Of a stretch of 64,000 nucleotides of DNA, positions 47,117-57,190 are shown piece after piece; the stretch's first letter is position 1, and every line of letters starts with the position of its first letter. The translations under genes were made by a program, and so were the position numbers. This DNA is from Lingula anatina (lineage: Eukaryota > Brachiopoda > Lingulata > Lingulida > Lingulidae), in NCBI RefSeq assembly GCF_001039355.2, contig NW_019775680.1, positions 688,279 to 752,278 of the forward strand. The letters are read 5' to 3'. The notes beneath the pieces were generated by a model. The model searched no databases. It was not told the DNA's origin and saw nothing but the letters and a program-made list of their open reading frames with translations.

Positions 47117-49550
47117 CTATTCTAACAGTGGTCCCAGGAAATTTTTGTAAGGGCTGTTTTCATCTTCGCTAAACATGAAATCAGCCGCGCCTTGGATGTA
47201 TTCATCTCTGCTTATCAAGCCATCGCCATCGGTATCCAGTGCCTTAAATGTGTCTGCCGAGTAATCCGTCGGAATTCTCCAACTGTAGAAAAACGCTTTG
47301 TGCTCCTTTGATGATATGAAACCGTCTTCGTCAAGATCATAAACATCGAATTCACGACTGGCAAAATCTACAAGCGCGTCACGGAAACTGGTATTGATGA
47401 CATCAAGGTAGTTGGATATGAACTCGTCTTCGGATATCTTGTACACTTCAGAATTCTTTGGATCTTTGCTAAATGCTTCCCACACTTCTATGCGAAGTTT
47501 CAGCACCTCCTTTGCCTTTGTTTCTGAAAGAAATACGTGTAAACACAGTCCAGACTCAGGCCAGTAGCCAGGGGGGTTCGGGGGGTTCGAAAGAACCGCC
47601 CCTTTTGCTGGGAAAAGGTCAACTCTGGGTAAAATTTGATATAGGGACATGACGTTTTTATGGGAAAAGGTCCACTTTTTCAAAAAAAGAACCCCCCCCC
47701 CTTTGGAAATTGCGTCTACAGACCCGAGACTATACAGTTCAATCAACCATGGCGTCTTCCAATATCATAATATGTTATTGGTAAGTATTAATTTTGTCAA
47801 ATATACATTAAATGTACCGTTTATATTGATTGCCGTTAGCTTTCTTCATACTGAAATAACGCTATTCATCAAAACATTTCAAGATTAAGTTACCATCGAG
47901 GCCCATATAACTTGCCAGACGATATGCACTGAATTCATAATCTTCCTTTGTTATATATCCGTCTCTGGTTGCATCCATCGCCTTAAAGAAAGTGCGCAAT
48001 TTTCTCCTCCAGTATTCCGATCCTTTTACAATTGGGTAGTCATGAGGCGTCTGAAATTAGTGTCGCAGATTTAGTCATACATGTACCATATATTATATTT
48101 AAATAAGTTGTTAACATTATGTGTGATTCAGTTTTACGACAATTAGGTAAATAAATATCGAAAGTAATAATTTCAAATTGTGTCTCAGTTATGAGAGTCA
48201 AAGTTGAGAACCGTCAATCTGATCAGTCAGTAACTAAGCTCCATTTTGAGACATCCTCTAAGGCCGACTAAGAATATGCACCTTACAAGTGGTTTCCATT
48301 TCAAAAATCGAGAATAGTATGGTTAATTCATAAAAAGAAACTATTTTAATCATAATACCAAGGTACATATATAATGCAAATATTTTTAAAAATTAAAGAA
48401 ATAGTTTTATTATTTTTTAAAAGTTTTTTAAGTTTAAAGAAGAGGATGGATGTCTTCATTTGTTATTCTATTGATACATGTTTGAAAATGAAAAGCTTTG
48501 CCATTTTAAGTTATTACTTTGCAAATTGTCTTGGTTATAATTGTACAGCCGTTAGCAAAAGATATATTTCAGAACGTGATTCCCTTTAAAGCGTTTTTAA
48601 AGCGTTGATTGGTTGGCATGTGTCATGCTACCATGCAGGCAAAGATCATCAACATTAAACAGAAGTTATGACTACTTTCTTATGAAAAAAATACGGCACT
48701 ACAGATATAGCACCAAGTTATAGTCCAGGCTTCACATTTCAGTGCTCAACATCCGTAAAATCTAAGGTTTTCGATCTTACGTGTCCCTTTAAAAAGTGAT
48801 CAGAGCGAAGACTCGAGTGTTTGGTTTATGTGAAACTTTTCTGCTGTCCACCTTTTTTCAAGTCTGGATCATATGGAAAGAACACATATATGGGTCCCAG
48901 ATCCCTTGCCCCAACCCCTTATTAGTCCATCCCACACAGCAACACGCGGAGGCATATCGCGAAACGACGGTGGGGTCTTAATCGCCAAATTTCGTTAAGC
49001 ATACCTGTATCTTGATTTTTTCAGTGTGTAGCCCAGCTGACGATGGCAAATTGCGTCACAGTACCACGTGACCTACGAGTAGATCTGGGGCTCCATTTTT
49101 GCAAAGTGGGGCGTGTATTTTATAATGCACTTTTTTCTACAAATCGGTGGTTTTTATATGAGGATAATCGAGTATAAACAATCTCTCGTGTAAGGTTAAG
49201 TGCAGTGCTTTTGTCTTAAATTCGAAAACGAGCATTTACTTGGTTTTTTTCTTGGCAATTCTGTGATGTAAATTTCATTTACTTTAAAATTCAAATATTG
49301 TAAAAAAAAAAATCATAGTGTTGTATTGTTCATCTTTTAAACATTTATATCCAAGTGGATCCCATGGAGCTGTGAAAACAAAGCGTGTATTATCTATTTT
49401 TTCCGTTTTACCCAAAATATATCTATGTATTTATCATTAAGTATGGGCTTTAGAATGTGCACTCACCATTTTCAGAGAAATTGCCTTCTGTGAAAAGCCT
49501 CGAGAAAACACGCCTAGAATAAGACGTTTGGAAAACATGGTTCCCGCCAT
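47117..49550 (-). CDS. SCP-like EF-hand calcium-binding protein, gene I
   Basis: Exons 49550-49467, 48050-47894 and 47523-47117 give 215 residues. Leader MAGTMFSKRLILGVF...RGFSQKA. EF1 loop DATRDGYITKED, EF3 DLDEDGFISSKE, EF4 DTDGDGLISRDE; tail FSEDENSPYKNFLGPLLE. One odd change is SWRIPTDY for the usual SWGIPT between EF3 and EF4. The frame stays open into intron 2 up to 47746, but the CTTTCAG acceptor at 47524 fits the family boundary. Intron 2 carries a repeat insertion. Confidence 0.88.
47558..47705. mobile_element. Repeat insertion in gene I intron 2
   Basis: Begins CCAGTAGCCAGGGGGGTTCG and ends in AAAAAAAGAACCCCCCCCCC. GGTTCGAAAGAACC and the terminal G- and C-runs give it partly inverted ends. 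The paralogous introns of F, G and H lack it. Confidence 0.55.
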
Positions 49551-49672
49551 TGGTGTTTAGCTACCGTCTTCTGCAGCCTCACAACTCAAATGTACGCCAA
49601 ACTAGTTTTTTGACATTATTTTATAACAATAAAAGAAAGCTTGATGTGATATGGGTATAAAATGTCCAGGTC

Positions 49673-49682
49673 CTATAAATAC
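49673..49682 (-). promoter_or_regulatory. TATA-like box of gene I
   Basis: TATTTATAGG on the minus strand, about 127 bp before the ATG at 49548-49550; positionally equivalent to the motifs of G and H. Confidence 0.35.
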
Positions 49683-49944
49683 AATGCTCACTTTCAGCTT
49701 ACCTGTCAACAGGTATAATGTATCTCTGTGTGATAAAATGTCTGTGTATGAAGGCAGATTGTTGATAGTACCTGAAAGTTAAATATACCCTCACATTGCT
49801 ACAAGCACATCTGATGCAGTGTATTAAAATTAATGTCTTCTTGTGGTTTGCTGTGTCACTCTCTGGTGATTTGGTCAATGTATTATAGTATTCCCTAGGA
49901 CAAAAACATTACTACAGCAGCAGCATCCAGTATTTATTATTTGT

Positions 49945-50120
49945 TTAAATCAAAGGCATATATGTTCGATCGATCAGGTGGCCCAAACGGATCACCAAGC
50001 CTTTTGATCATGTGATGTTTCTGCCCAGTTGCTGGTGGTTGTTTTCTGTCGAAGTTTTGTTATCTAAGTACGTCTTGCGTCTGCGTCTTCCCTTGGTGTC
50101 GGCTAGGATAACAGTGTTTG
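49945..50120 (-). mobile_element. LINE C-terminal fragment upstream of gene I
   Basis: The most decayed of the four copies. The stretch matching TCACGTGATG elsewhere reads TCATGTGATG here. Confidence 0.55.
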
Positions 50121-50373
50121 AATGGAGCTCTGGAGATGCACATGTAACGAATTAAGACTTAGCTAAAGGTATGACATCAATTTTTCCTTAACTTAGTGAA
50201 TTTTCTCATAATTAAGGCCTTCCTTACACAAATCAGTTGAGAAATAAACATATAGTTTTTGAAAAGTGTCGCGCCTTTTTTTTCTTCTCAAAATCGAATC
50301 CACGTCAAATCTTTGCTATTTTATTTTTTTTGCACATTTTGGGTTTTGAGTAGGCCACATACACAGATGATTG

Positions 50374-50676
50374 TCAAACCAAATAACGCTTACTGATTTT
50401 GTTACAAATATCAACTTTTCTTTCTTCTACAGTTATATGATTGCAGGCACAAAATATTTTATCATAAGACATGCAAATGAAACAAAAACAAGTCGTTTTT
50501 TCAATATAAGTTCTTTTGAAAACAGATTCTATTAAAATAAAATTGTTAATAAATGTACAATGTATGTTGCATGACCAAACAATTGGACATAAGAGACAAA
50601 TACCAGAAAGCATGCTCAAAGAATCACCGAAACCATGTGATGCTAAAACAGATAAAACCAAACGCAAGGCTAACAT
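50374..50676 (-). other. Open frame with signal-peptide-like start
   Basis: A minus ORF of 100 codons starts MLALRLVLSVLASHGFG and has many Cys (ICLLCPIVWSCNIHC, CFCFICM, FCACNH). Its paralogous stretch at 37560-37930 has a stop at codon 28. I know no family for it. It could be a recently decaying secreted peptide or duplicated noncoding DNA. Confidence 0.25.
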
Positions 50677-51182
50677 GAAAAGTTGTCCATAAAAGTAATG
50701 AAGATCACTGTTATGCCTGTGTGGTGATTATGTGATAATTTTTAATAAAATATGAAAATCACCATATAAGAGAAAAGAGATGACAATAGATGAAAATAGA
50801 AGGCCACATATCCCCTTGAAAGAGTTTGACATTAATTAACATGTGAAATAAATATAAAACAAGTGTAATTAAAATTTTGTAAGATGTGTGTATCTTTTTG
50901 TAAGATGTGTGTATCTTTACCTAATTACCAAATACGTATATATATAAGTACAATTATCATGCCCATGAATGGTGGTAGCAACAATAGCCACTGCTATTTC
51001 AACTTTATAAAATAATGCTCATTATTATTAGATTTGAGTAAAAATGGCGATAAGGTATATCATTCACAAGCCTGGCAGCATGCAACTTCCATCGGTTCAA
51101 ACATGCCTCGGTGTCTATTAAGAAGTTTAAGAAGTGTTTATTTAACCAAATCCCTCATTCCCAATATGAAAAAATAAAGTAA

Positions 51183-53526
51183 TTATTGAGGAAGAGGGAC
51201 GTTTGCAAGTGGCCCTAAGAAAATATTGTAGGGGCTGTTTTCATCTTCGCCAAACAAAAAATCAACCCCCGCTTGAATGAACTCCTCTCTGCTGATCAAG
51301 CCATCTCCGTTGATATCAACTGCCTTAAATGCACCTGCCGAGTGCTCCGTGGGAATTCCCCAACTGTAGAAAAACACTTCATGCTCCTTTGGGGAGATGA
51401 ACCCGTCGCCGTCCATATCATAAGCGTCGAATTCATAAGTGGCCAAAGCTAGGAACGCCTCACGGAAGGTGGTATTGATGACAGCCAGCAGTTCGGACAG
51501 ATACTCGTCTTCGGACACCTGGTGGTCATCCGAATGCGTTCCTCTGTCATATGCCTCCCAGATTTTTACACGGTGTTCCATTACCTCTTTTGCCTTGTTT
51601 TCTGAAACAACAAATCCCCAAAGTACAGAATAATAGTCAGTGTGCTCTCGATTTAAACAAATAATGTTTTCATGTCCTAAACGCAAATTAATGTCGCCAC
51701 ATACACGTATAAAAAACCTTCATTGGAGTTAAATTGAACTATAAAACTTTTCAAATTGACTATACTTAGACAAATCTAATTTGTTGTTTTGGTACAGCAA
51801 CAACATAACATTTCGAGAGCATTCACATCGAGAAGAGCCGAGGTCTAGCAAGGCTGAGACCTACATGAAAGGAAAACCGCGTAATCCTTCCTTTCATGTC
51901 ATTGAGAGACCATTAAAGGATTACGCGGTTTTCATTTCATGTAGGCCCTCCATATTTCGACCTTGCTAGACCTCGGCTCTTCTCGATTTGAATGCAACCT
52001 TTGTTCTCCTTATATGTGGGGCCATTTAGAATAGAAGATCCGAGCATCAAATGGTCCAAGGCCCAAATATACGCTTCATGAAAGGAAGACCGCCTAATCC
52101 TGTAATGGTCTCTCCGCCTCTCACACGCCTTACCATGCGTCTGGTCGAATGGAGACGAAATTTAATTACTGTACCCTTGCAGGGAGGACGCGTGGGGAGG
52201 CGTGTGAGAGACGGAGAGACCTTTAAAAGATTAAGCGGTCTTTCTTTCATGAAGGTCCGAAATATGTAAGCCGTGGACCAGTAAGCATTCGGATCTTCTC
52301 ATTCTGAATGGGGCTATAGGATATAACTGACAATATATCAGGGTCAAGACATGTTAGACCCCATTTCCATAGATTTTAGATCGATCTATCCCTGCGGGGA
52401 GTCTCACTAGATTACTGTCAGCTTAGCCGGCTAAATCGTCTGTCCCGCCTACTAAAAGCTGTAAGGGGTTAATTAACTATGGTGCGCGCTCGGCTGACTG
52501 CAATTTAGCGTGAACCCCCAGGGAGTTAGGTCGATCTAAATCTAAATCTTTGGATTTGGATCGATCTAAATCTCTGGGAATGCACCCTTAGTCTGAGTTA
52601 ATTACCGTCGAGGTTCATGTAACTGCTGACACGCTGGGCACTCATCTCATACGCCTTCCTCGTTATATACCCGTCGCCGTTCACATCGAGAGATCTGAAT
52701 AAAGTGCGGATTTTTCTCTTCCAGTGTTCCGTCCCTGTCACAGGTGGGTAGTCGTGAGGAGTCTGAAATATGCGCAGCGCATGTTCAAAGTTTCTTGAAT
52801 TTTATATTTGGCGTTAATCAATATTCATGGGAATATTTTCCAAAAGTGCGTTTTTTAAAAAATGATACTTCATCGTGGGACTCGTTATACATGTTTTAAC
52901 AATATATAACGTTTCCATAAGTTGATAGAAAACATCAAGTTGCATAATTAGGGAGAAAGTTTAGCAATTTATCTCTACAAGAGCCGAATGCTCGAATAAG
53001 AAAACTTCATAACGAATGACCATGTTCATGCAGCCAATATTACATTCAATATTATTCTGAACGTACACTGCCAAATTAAAGATACGACTACTTTCTCTCA
53101 AATCACCCACTAAAGGTACCAGGTTTTTGATCTATCACCGCGAACCTACATCGTTATAAACTGTACAGTGTATATTTTTTACAAAAAGAAACATTTTATT
53201 TGAGGTGTATATTGGGTGGGATGTAAATCCAATTTCCTTCAAAATAAAATTTTATTTACTATTGTACTCATTTCATTTGAAAAAGTCCAACTAAATGCAA
53301 TGCGTATGATATATAGAAACGATATGCAGAAAGGACTGTAAATAAAGTGAGTCATTTTGCTCCATTCAACTTTCTTGCTCGATAAAAATATTAAATTGTG
53401 TAAATCCATTTATTGAGAAGTGATTTTAGCGTGTGTACTTACCCTTTTCAAGGAAATAGCCTGCTGTGTAATACCACGAGAAAACATGCCTTGCAGGAGA
53501 CGTTGTGTAAAATATTTTCCAGACAT
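51183..53526 (-). CDS. SCP-like EF-hand calcium-binding protein, gene J
   Basis: Exons 53526-53443, 52762-52606 and 51601-51183 give 219 residues. Exon 3 is 419 nt because the C-terminus runs four residues beyond the family end (GPLANVPLPQ). Leader MSGKYFTQRLLQGMF...RGITQQA. EF1 loop DVNGDGYITRKA (Ala at position 12 where Asp or Glu would coordinate the ion), EF3 DMDGDGFISPKE and EF4 DINGDGLISREE. Intron 2 (1.0 kb) is filled with three MITEs, one starting about 13 nt from the exon 2 donor. The sister of pseudogene 1. Confidence 0.87.
51814..52000. mobile_element. Short MITE in gene J intron 2
   Basis: GCATTCACATCGAGAAGAGC at the left and TCTTCTCGATTTGAATGC at the right, with ATGAAAGGAAAACCGCGTAA inverted in between. 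A short derivative of the 17500-18072 family with the central part deleted. Confidence 0.8.
52018..52312. mobile_element. Second MITE in gene J intron 2
   Basis: GGGGCCATTTAGAATAGAAG at the left and CATTCTGAATGGGGC at the right. Internal arms CATGAAAGGAAGACCGCCTA and GTCTCTCCGCCTCTCACACG are inverted. Related to 56880-57190. Confidence 0.8.
52365..52592. mobile_element. Third MITE in gene J intron 2, next to the splice donor
   Basis: Reverse-orientation relative of 22740-22966 (GACCCCATTTCCATAGATTT ... CTGGGAATGCACCC). TTAG flanks both ends, a candidate target-site duplication. Its edge is 13 nt inside the intron from the exon 2 donor at 52605. Confidence 0.8.
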
Positions 53527-54087
53527 AGGTGTCTTGTCGACCGTGGTATTTTTGCAACTGGAACGTAAGCTTTAAACTAAAACTCATTTTACTGAGTTTA
53601 TAACAGGTTTTCTCACCGTGAGTCATCTCATTAAGCATTACATGTACGAGGACCGATTTCGTAAAATGTTAAATAATCTGGTGGTGACATTCAATGAAAG
53701 CCTGGATGCTCTCGTATCTATATAACATACGAACCATTACAAATACTATTCGACATCACGCCATCCTGCCAACATAGAAAACATTATAGGTACGGGATTA
53801 TAATGTAATCCTGTCTATGAGAACGAACTTGTTCCAAGTCTAAAGGCAGCCAATTACCACCTTTCTTCACTGCGATGAAAGCGCTTGACTGACACTTTGT
53901 CATATCCTCGCTGACAGACACAATTAGGCGCCATTAGTCCAGGGTCGAGTTTCGTGTTGGTGACGTCGCATATCAGACTTGATGGAACTTGAAACAGGTA
54001 ACTTGAAACAGGTTAATAGGTTTTTGTAGGATAATAGGGGAAACGTGACCATGCGTTACACAGTGTTCTTTATTCGTCTTTCGGAGG

Positions 54088-54089
<2 letters not shown>

Positions 54090-54121
<32 letters not shown>
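54090..54121. repeat. (GT)n microsatellite
   Basis: About 16 uninterrupted GT units. The surrounding 53530-54815 has no recognised gene. Confidence 0.95.
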
Positions 54122-54123
<2 letters not shown>

Positions 54124-54819
54124 CATTTAAGTTGACTAATGGTTCAAACAAGAGGGCTTCCTTCAGTAAACATTCAAGTAACATTGAAATAATTTCTATA
54201 ACCACAAAATACTGAATATTTTGCCAATATGCACCAACAGTCAAAAAAACTTTTCCCTATCACTTCTACCTTAACATCATAATGGAAATGCAACAAGTTC
54301 ATGCCAGTAATTTGATAGATATCATATTGTTTATATGATGATGGTTCCTTTCAAACAAAGAATCTGCTACTGCACACTCACAGCACACTCAGTCACAGCC
54401 CATACGGTCCAAACATTATATAGTGACCCCTCACGGTGAGGTCGTCGATTCGCCTTATTGATGAGGAGAGTTATTTAACAACAACAAGAGAAAATATATT
54501 TGTATTCGATGCCCCTCTCCTGCTAAAAAGCTCCATTAACCCCGAGCCTACTTTTCTCTTGCAGTAAAGGCTTAGCAAGCTTCAGAAACGTTGCAATACC
54601 ATTTTCGGGTCTTCAGATTAGAATAACATGTAGATTCATTATAATAGCAGTAGCATTGTTTATGTTAAAAAGGCCTTTTCATAGACAGCCTCGAGGCTAA
54701 CACGAGTCACATGTTTATCATATATGTACGTCTGTATTATCAAATGGCGTAGAGCAAAGCATTAATAATCACCGTGAAAATTGATTCCAGAAACATCTAA
54801 GACCAGTTGATGGTCAAAT

Positions 54820-56263
54820 TTAGTCCACAAGAGGTCCCATGAAACAGGCATAGGGGCTGTTTTCGTCTTCGCTGTAAAAGAAGTCAACATGACCCTGCAC
54901 GAACTCATCTCTGCTTATCATGCCATCGCCGTCTGTATCAAGCACTTTGAAGACATCCCCGACTTATCAGTTGGAATCCCATTACCATAGAAAAACGCCT
55001 TGTGTTCCTTTGGGGAAATAAAACCGTCGCCGTCGATATCAATGGAATCAAAGTCGTTACACGCAAGACCCAGAGCGGCGTCGCGTGTGTAGCGGTGTAA
55101 CTGATGGAGAAACTCGTCTTCGGAAAGTTTTAGATTGTCAGGGTCACTAGTTCCACAGGACAGTTTTTCCCAGGTGTATTGCCGCTTTCTCAAGACCTCT
55201 CTTGCCATGCTTTCTGAAAAGACAATTGAATCCATAACCAAATGGAATACAGCATTAGTGCAGTTTCCTATATTTGGATGGGTTAGTTAACTTTGATCAT
55301 TACTACTCGATATATTTTCATATGTATATATCGTACACATTGATCATGTCATGTTTGCAATCAATGCACTATTAAACGCCAATCACTTCTTCGTGTATCG
55401 GAAATATTTTCACCAGCTAACAAACAATGTAATCTTTGGATGATTTTTTTACCGTTAAGCTCCATGTAACTAGAAACCCGGTGTGCACACATCTCGAAAT
55501 CCTTCTTCGTGAGAAACCCATCCTTGTCCGCGTCTCTAGCTCTGAATAAAGTGCGGAGTTTTCTTTTCCAATGCTCTGATCCTGTTATAGGTGGGTAGTC
55601 GTGGGGAGTCTGAAATAACAGTCCCACATTGTGGAGGTATTCTTAATTTATCCATTAATGTTTTAATATGTTTTATTTAAATTAAACTAGTGTATATGTA
55701 AGGAACAAGGCGACAAGATAATTTTTATAGACATTAGTTGCAGTCCCGAGTAACTATGTGCGACAGATTTTCCGACATGGAAAATAATATCAGAACAATG
55801 GAACAACGAAGAACGTTGCTTTTGCGTAAGGCGTGTGATTCTAGGGGCTCATTCCCATTGAAAAGATTGTTCTACGTAGATCGATCTGCCTCCGCGGGGA
55901 GTCTCGCCGAATACAATCAGATTGGCGTAAGTAGAATACTGAAGAGCTGGTGTTTGTACAAGTGCGTTGGAAACAAAATGAGGCGTTTTAATATGTTAAT
56001 ATAATTGCATTTAGCGAGAGTCCCTTTTGCAATTGGATCGATCTACGTAGAATGATGGTCTCATTGGGATTGGGCCCTAGTGGCCTGACCCAAGTCATTT
56101 TTCCTGAAGTAACATGTGCTCAGTAATTCTCACTGTCTCATTTCAAAAGCGTATCATTTATTATAAGATGTGCACTTACCATTTTCAGAGAAACCGCTTT
56201 ATGTGTGAAACTTCTAGAAAACATGCCTTGAATTAGACGCTTGGAAAAAATCATTCTCGCCAT
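54820..56263 (-). pseudogene. SCP-like gene K, frameshifted in exon 3
   Basis: Exon 1 (56263-56180; leader MARMIFSKRLIQGMF...RSFTHKA) and exon 2 (55609-55453; EF1 loop DADKDGFLTKKD) are intact. Exon 3 (55213-54820) is 394 nt. A 12-nt in-frame deletion shortens the helix before EF3 (FLHQLHRYTRDAAL), and one G is missing after PTDKSG near 54959. The frame therefore shifts before EF4, and an in-frame reading ends at 54918. In the shifted frame EF4 (DTDGDGMISRDE) and the tail YSEDENSPYACFMGPLVD are complete. Young pseudogene or sequence error in a G-run. Confidence 0.8.
55840..56082. mobile_element. MITE in gene K intron 1
   Basis: CTAGGGGCTCATTCCCATTG at the left and CATTGGGATTGGGCCCTAG at the right, with CTACGTAGATCGATCT and its inverse AGATCGATCTACGTAG near the ends. 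Diverged member of the GATCGATCTA group. A candidate CTAG or TAG target duplication overlaps the ends. Confidence 0.75.
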
Positions 56264-56587
56264 TGCTGCCTCGCCGATTGGTGTATTATGATATGGCTAA
56301 TATGATGTAGGTTTATCGTTACACCACAACGGTGTTAAACGGTCTGCTATGGCAATAAAATGGAGAAAAACGGGTGTAACAGGAGTACATAATTTCCACG
56401 TTACATAAAGTGATACATCGCCCATTATGATTCAAGATCCTTCCAACAGACACCATCGTTTTGGGGTCAATCATCCTTTTATTTCTCTGTGTGATAAAAT
56501 TGTCCATCTATTTGAAGGTGAAAGAGTTAACAGATTTGTATTTTTCTTCTGTGTTGCCATGCGTAATTTAAGATTACAGTCGGGTTA

Positions 56588-56594
56588 TGTGTGC

Positions 56595-56645
<51 letters not shown>
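56588..56645. repeat. (GT)n(GA)n compound microsatellite
   Basis: GTGTGCGTGTGTG... runs into an uninterrupted GA tract of about 18 units. Confidence 0.95.
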
Positions 56646-56647
<2 letters not shown>

Positions 56648-56875
56648 GGGGGAGGTCTTCACAGACATAAACATGTGTCTTCAGTCCCAGTCTCAAGCAA
56701 CACAAATGCATGCTGAAACTATATTGTAACATTTTTCAATCAGTTTAGAGAGCTAACAACCAGTATCTCAAACCATCGGTTAAGTCCAGAGACCCGCAAC
56801 TATAAGAGCTTGTCTGGCCTGGTTCTTCTATGTCGGTTATACCAGTGGACCAACGTCGTTATTTGCCTCCCACAT

Positions 56876-57190
56876 AGGGGCCGTTGGGGCCATTCAGAAT
56901 AAAAGATCCGAGTATCAGCTGATCCAAGGATCAAATATGGCGGACCCTACATGAAAGGAAGACCGCTCACTCATTTAATAGTGTCGTCTCTTACATGCCT
57001 CCCCACGCGTCGTCCCTGCAGGGGCACAGTAATTAAATCGCGGCTCAATTCGACCGGTCGAGGGACGACGCGTGGGAGACGTACGAGAGGCGGGGAGACC
57101 AAAGGATTAAAGGATTAGGCGATCTTGCTTTCATGTTGAATCGACTATACTTGATTCGCGGACCAGTAGATCGAGGAACATCTGTTCTGC
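56876..57190. mobile_element. MITE between gene K and the SEA/EGF gene
   Basis: GGGGCCATTCAGAATAAAAG, AAATATGGCGGACCCTACAT and CGCGTCGTCCCTGCAGGGGC are family words; the inverted GAGGGACGACGCGTGGGAGA follows. The right end is eroded. From 57191 to 59000 I see no gene. Confidence 0.7.

Noticed and set aside
47524-47746. N-terminal extension of gene I exon 3
   Set aside because: The open frame runs through a CTTTCAG acceptor at the family-conserved boundary and into a repeat insertion; the upstream part is intron.
2600-51633. Plus-strand open frames opposite the EF-hand exons (for example 13030-13272, 16095-16526, 29512-30036, 39617-40006)
   Set aside because: They recur with the same words wherever exon 3 occurs and are antisense shadows of the conserved minus-strand coding sequence.
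56427-56729. 100-codon plus-strand frame containing REREREREREREREP
   Set aside because: Its middle is the (GT)n(GA)n microsatellite and the rest has no recognisable features.
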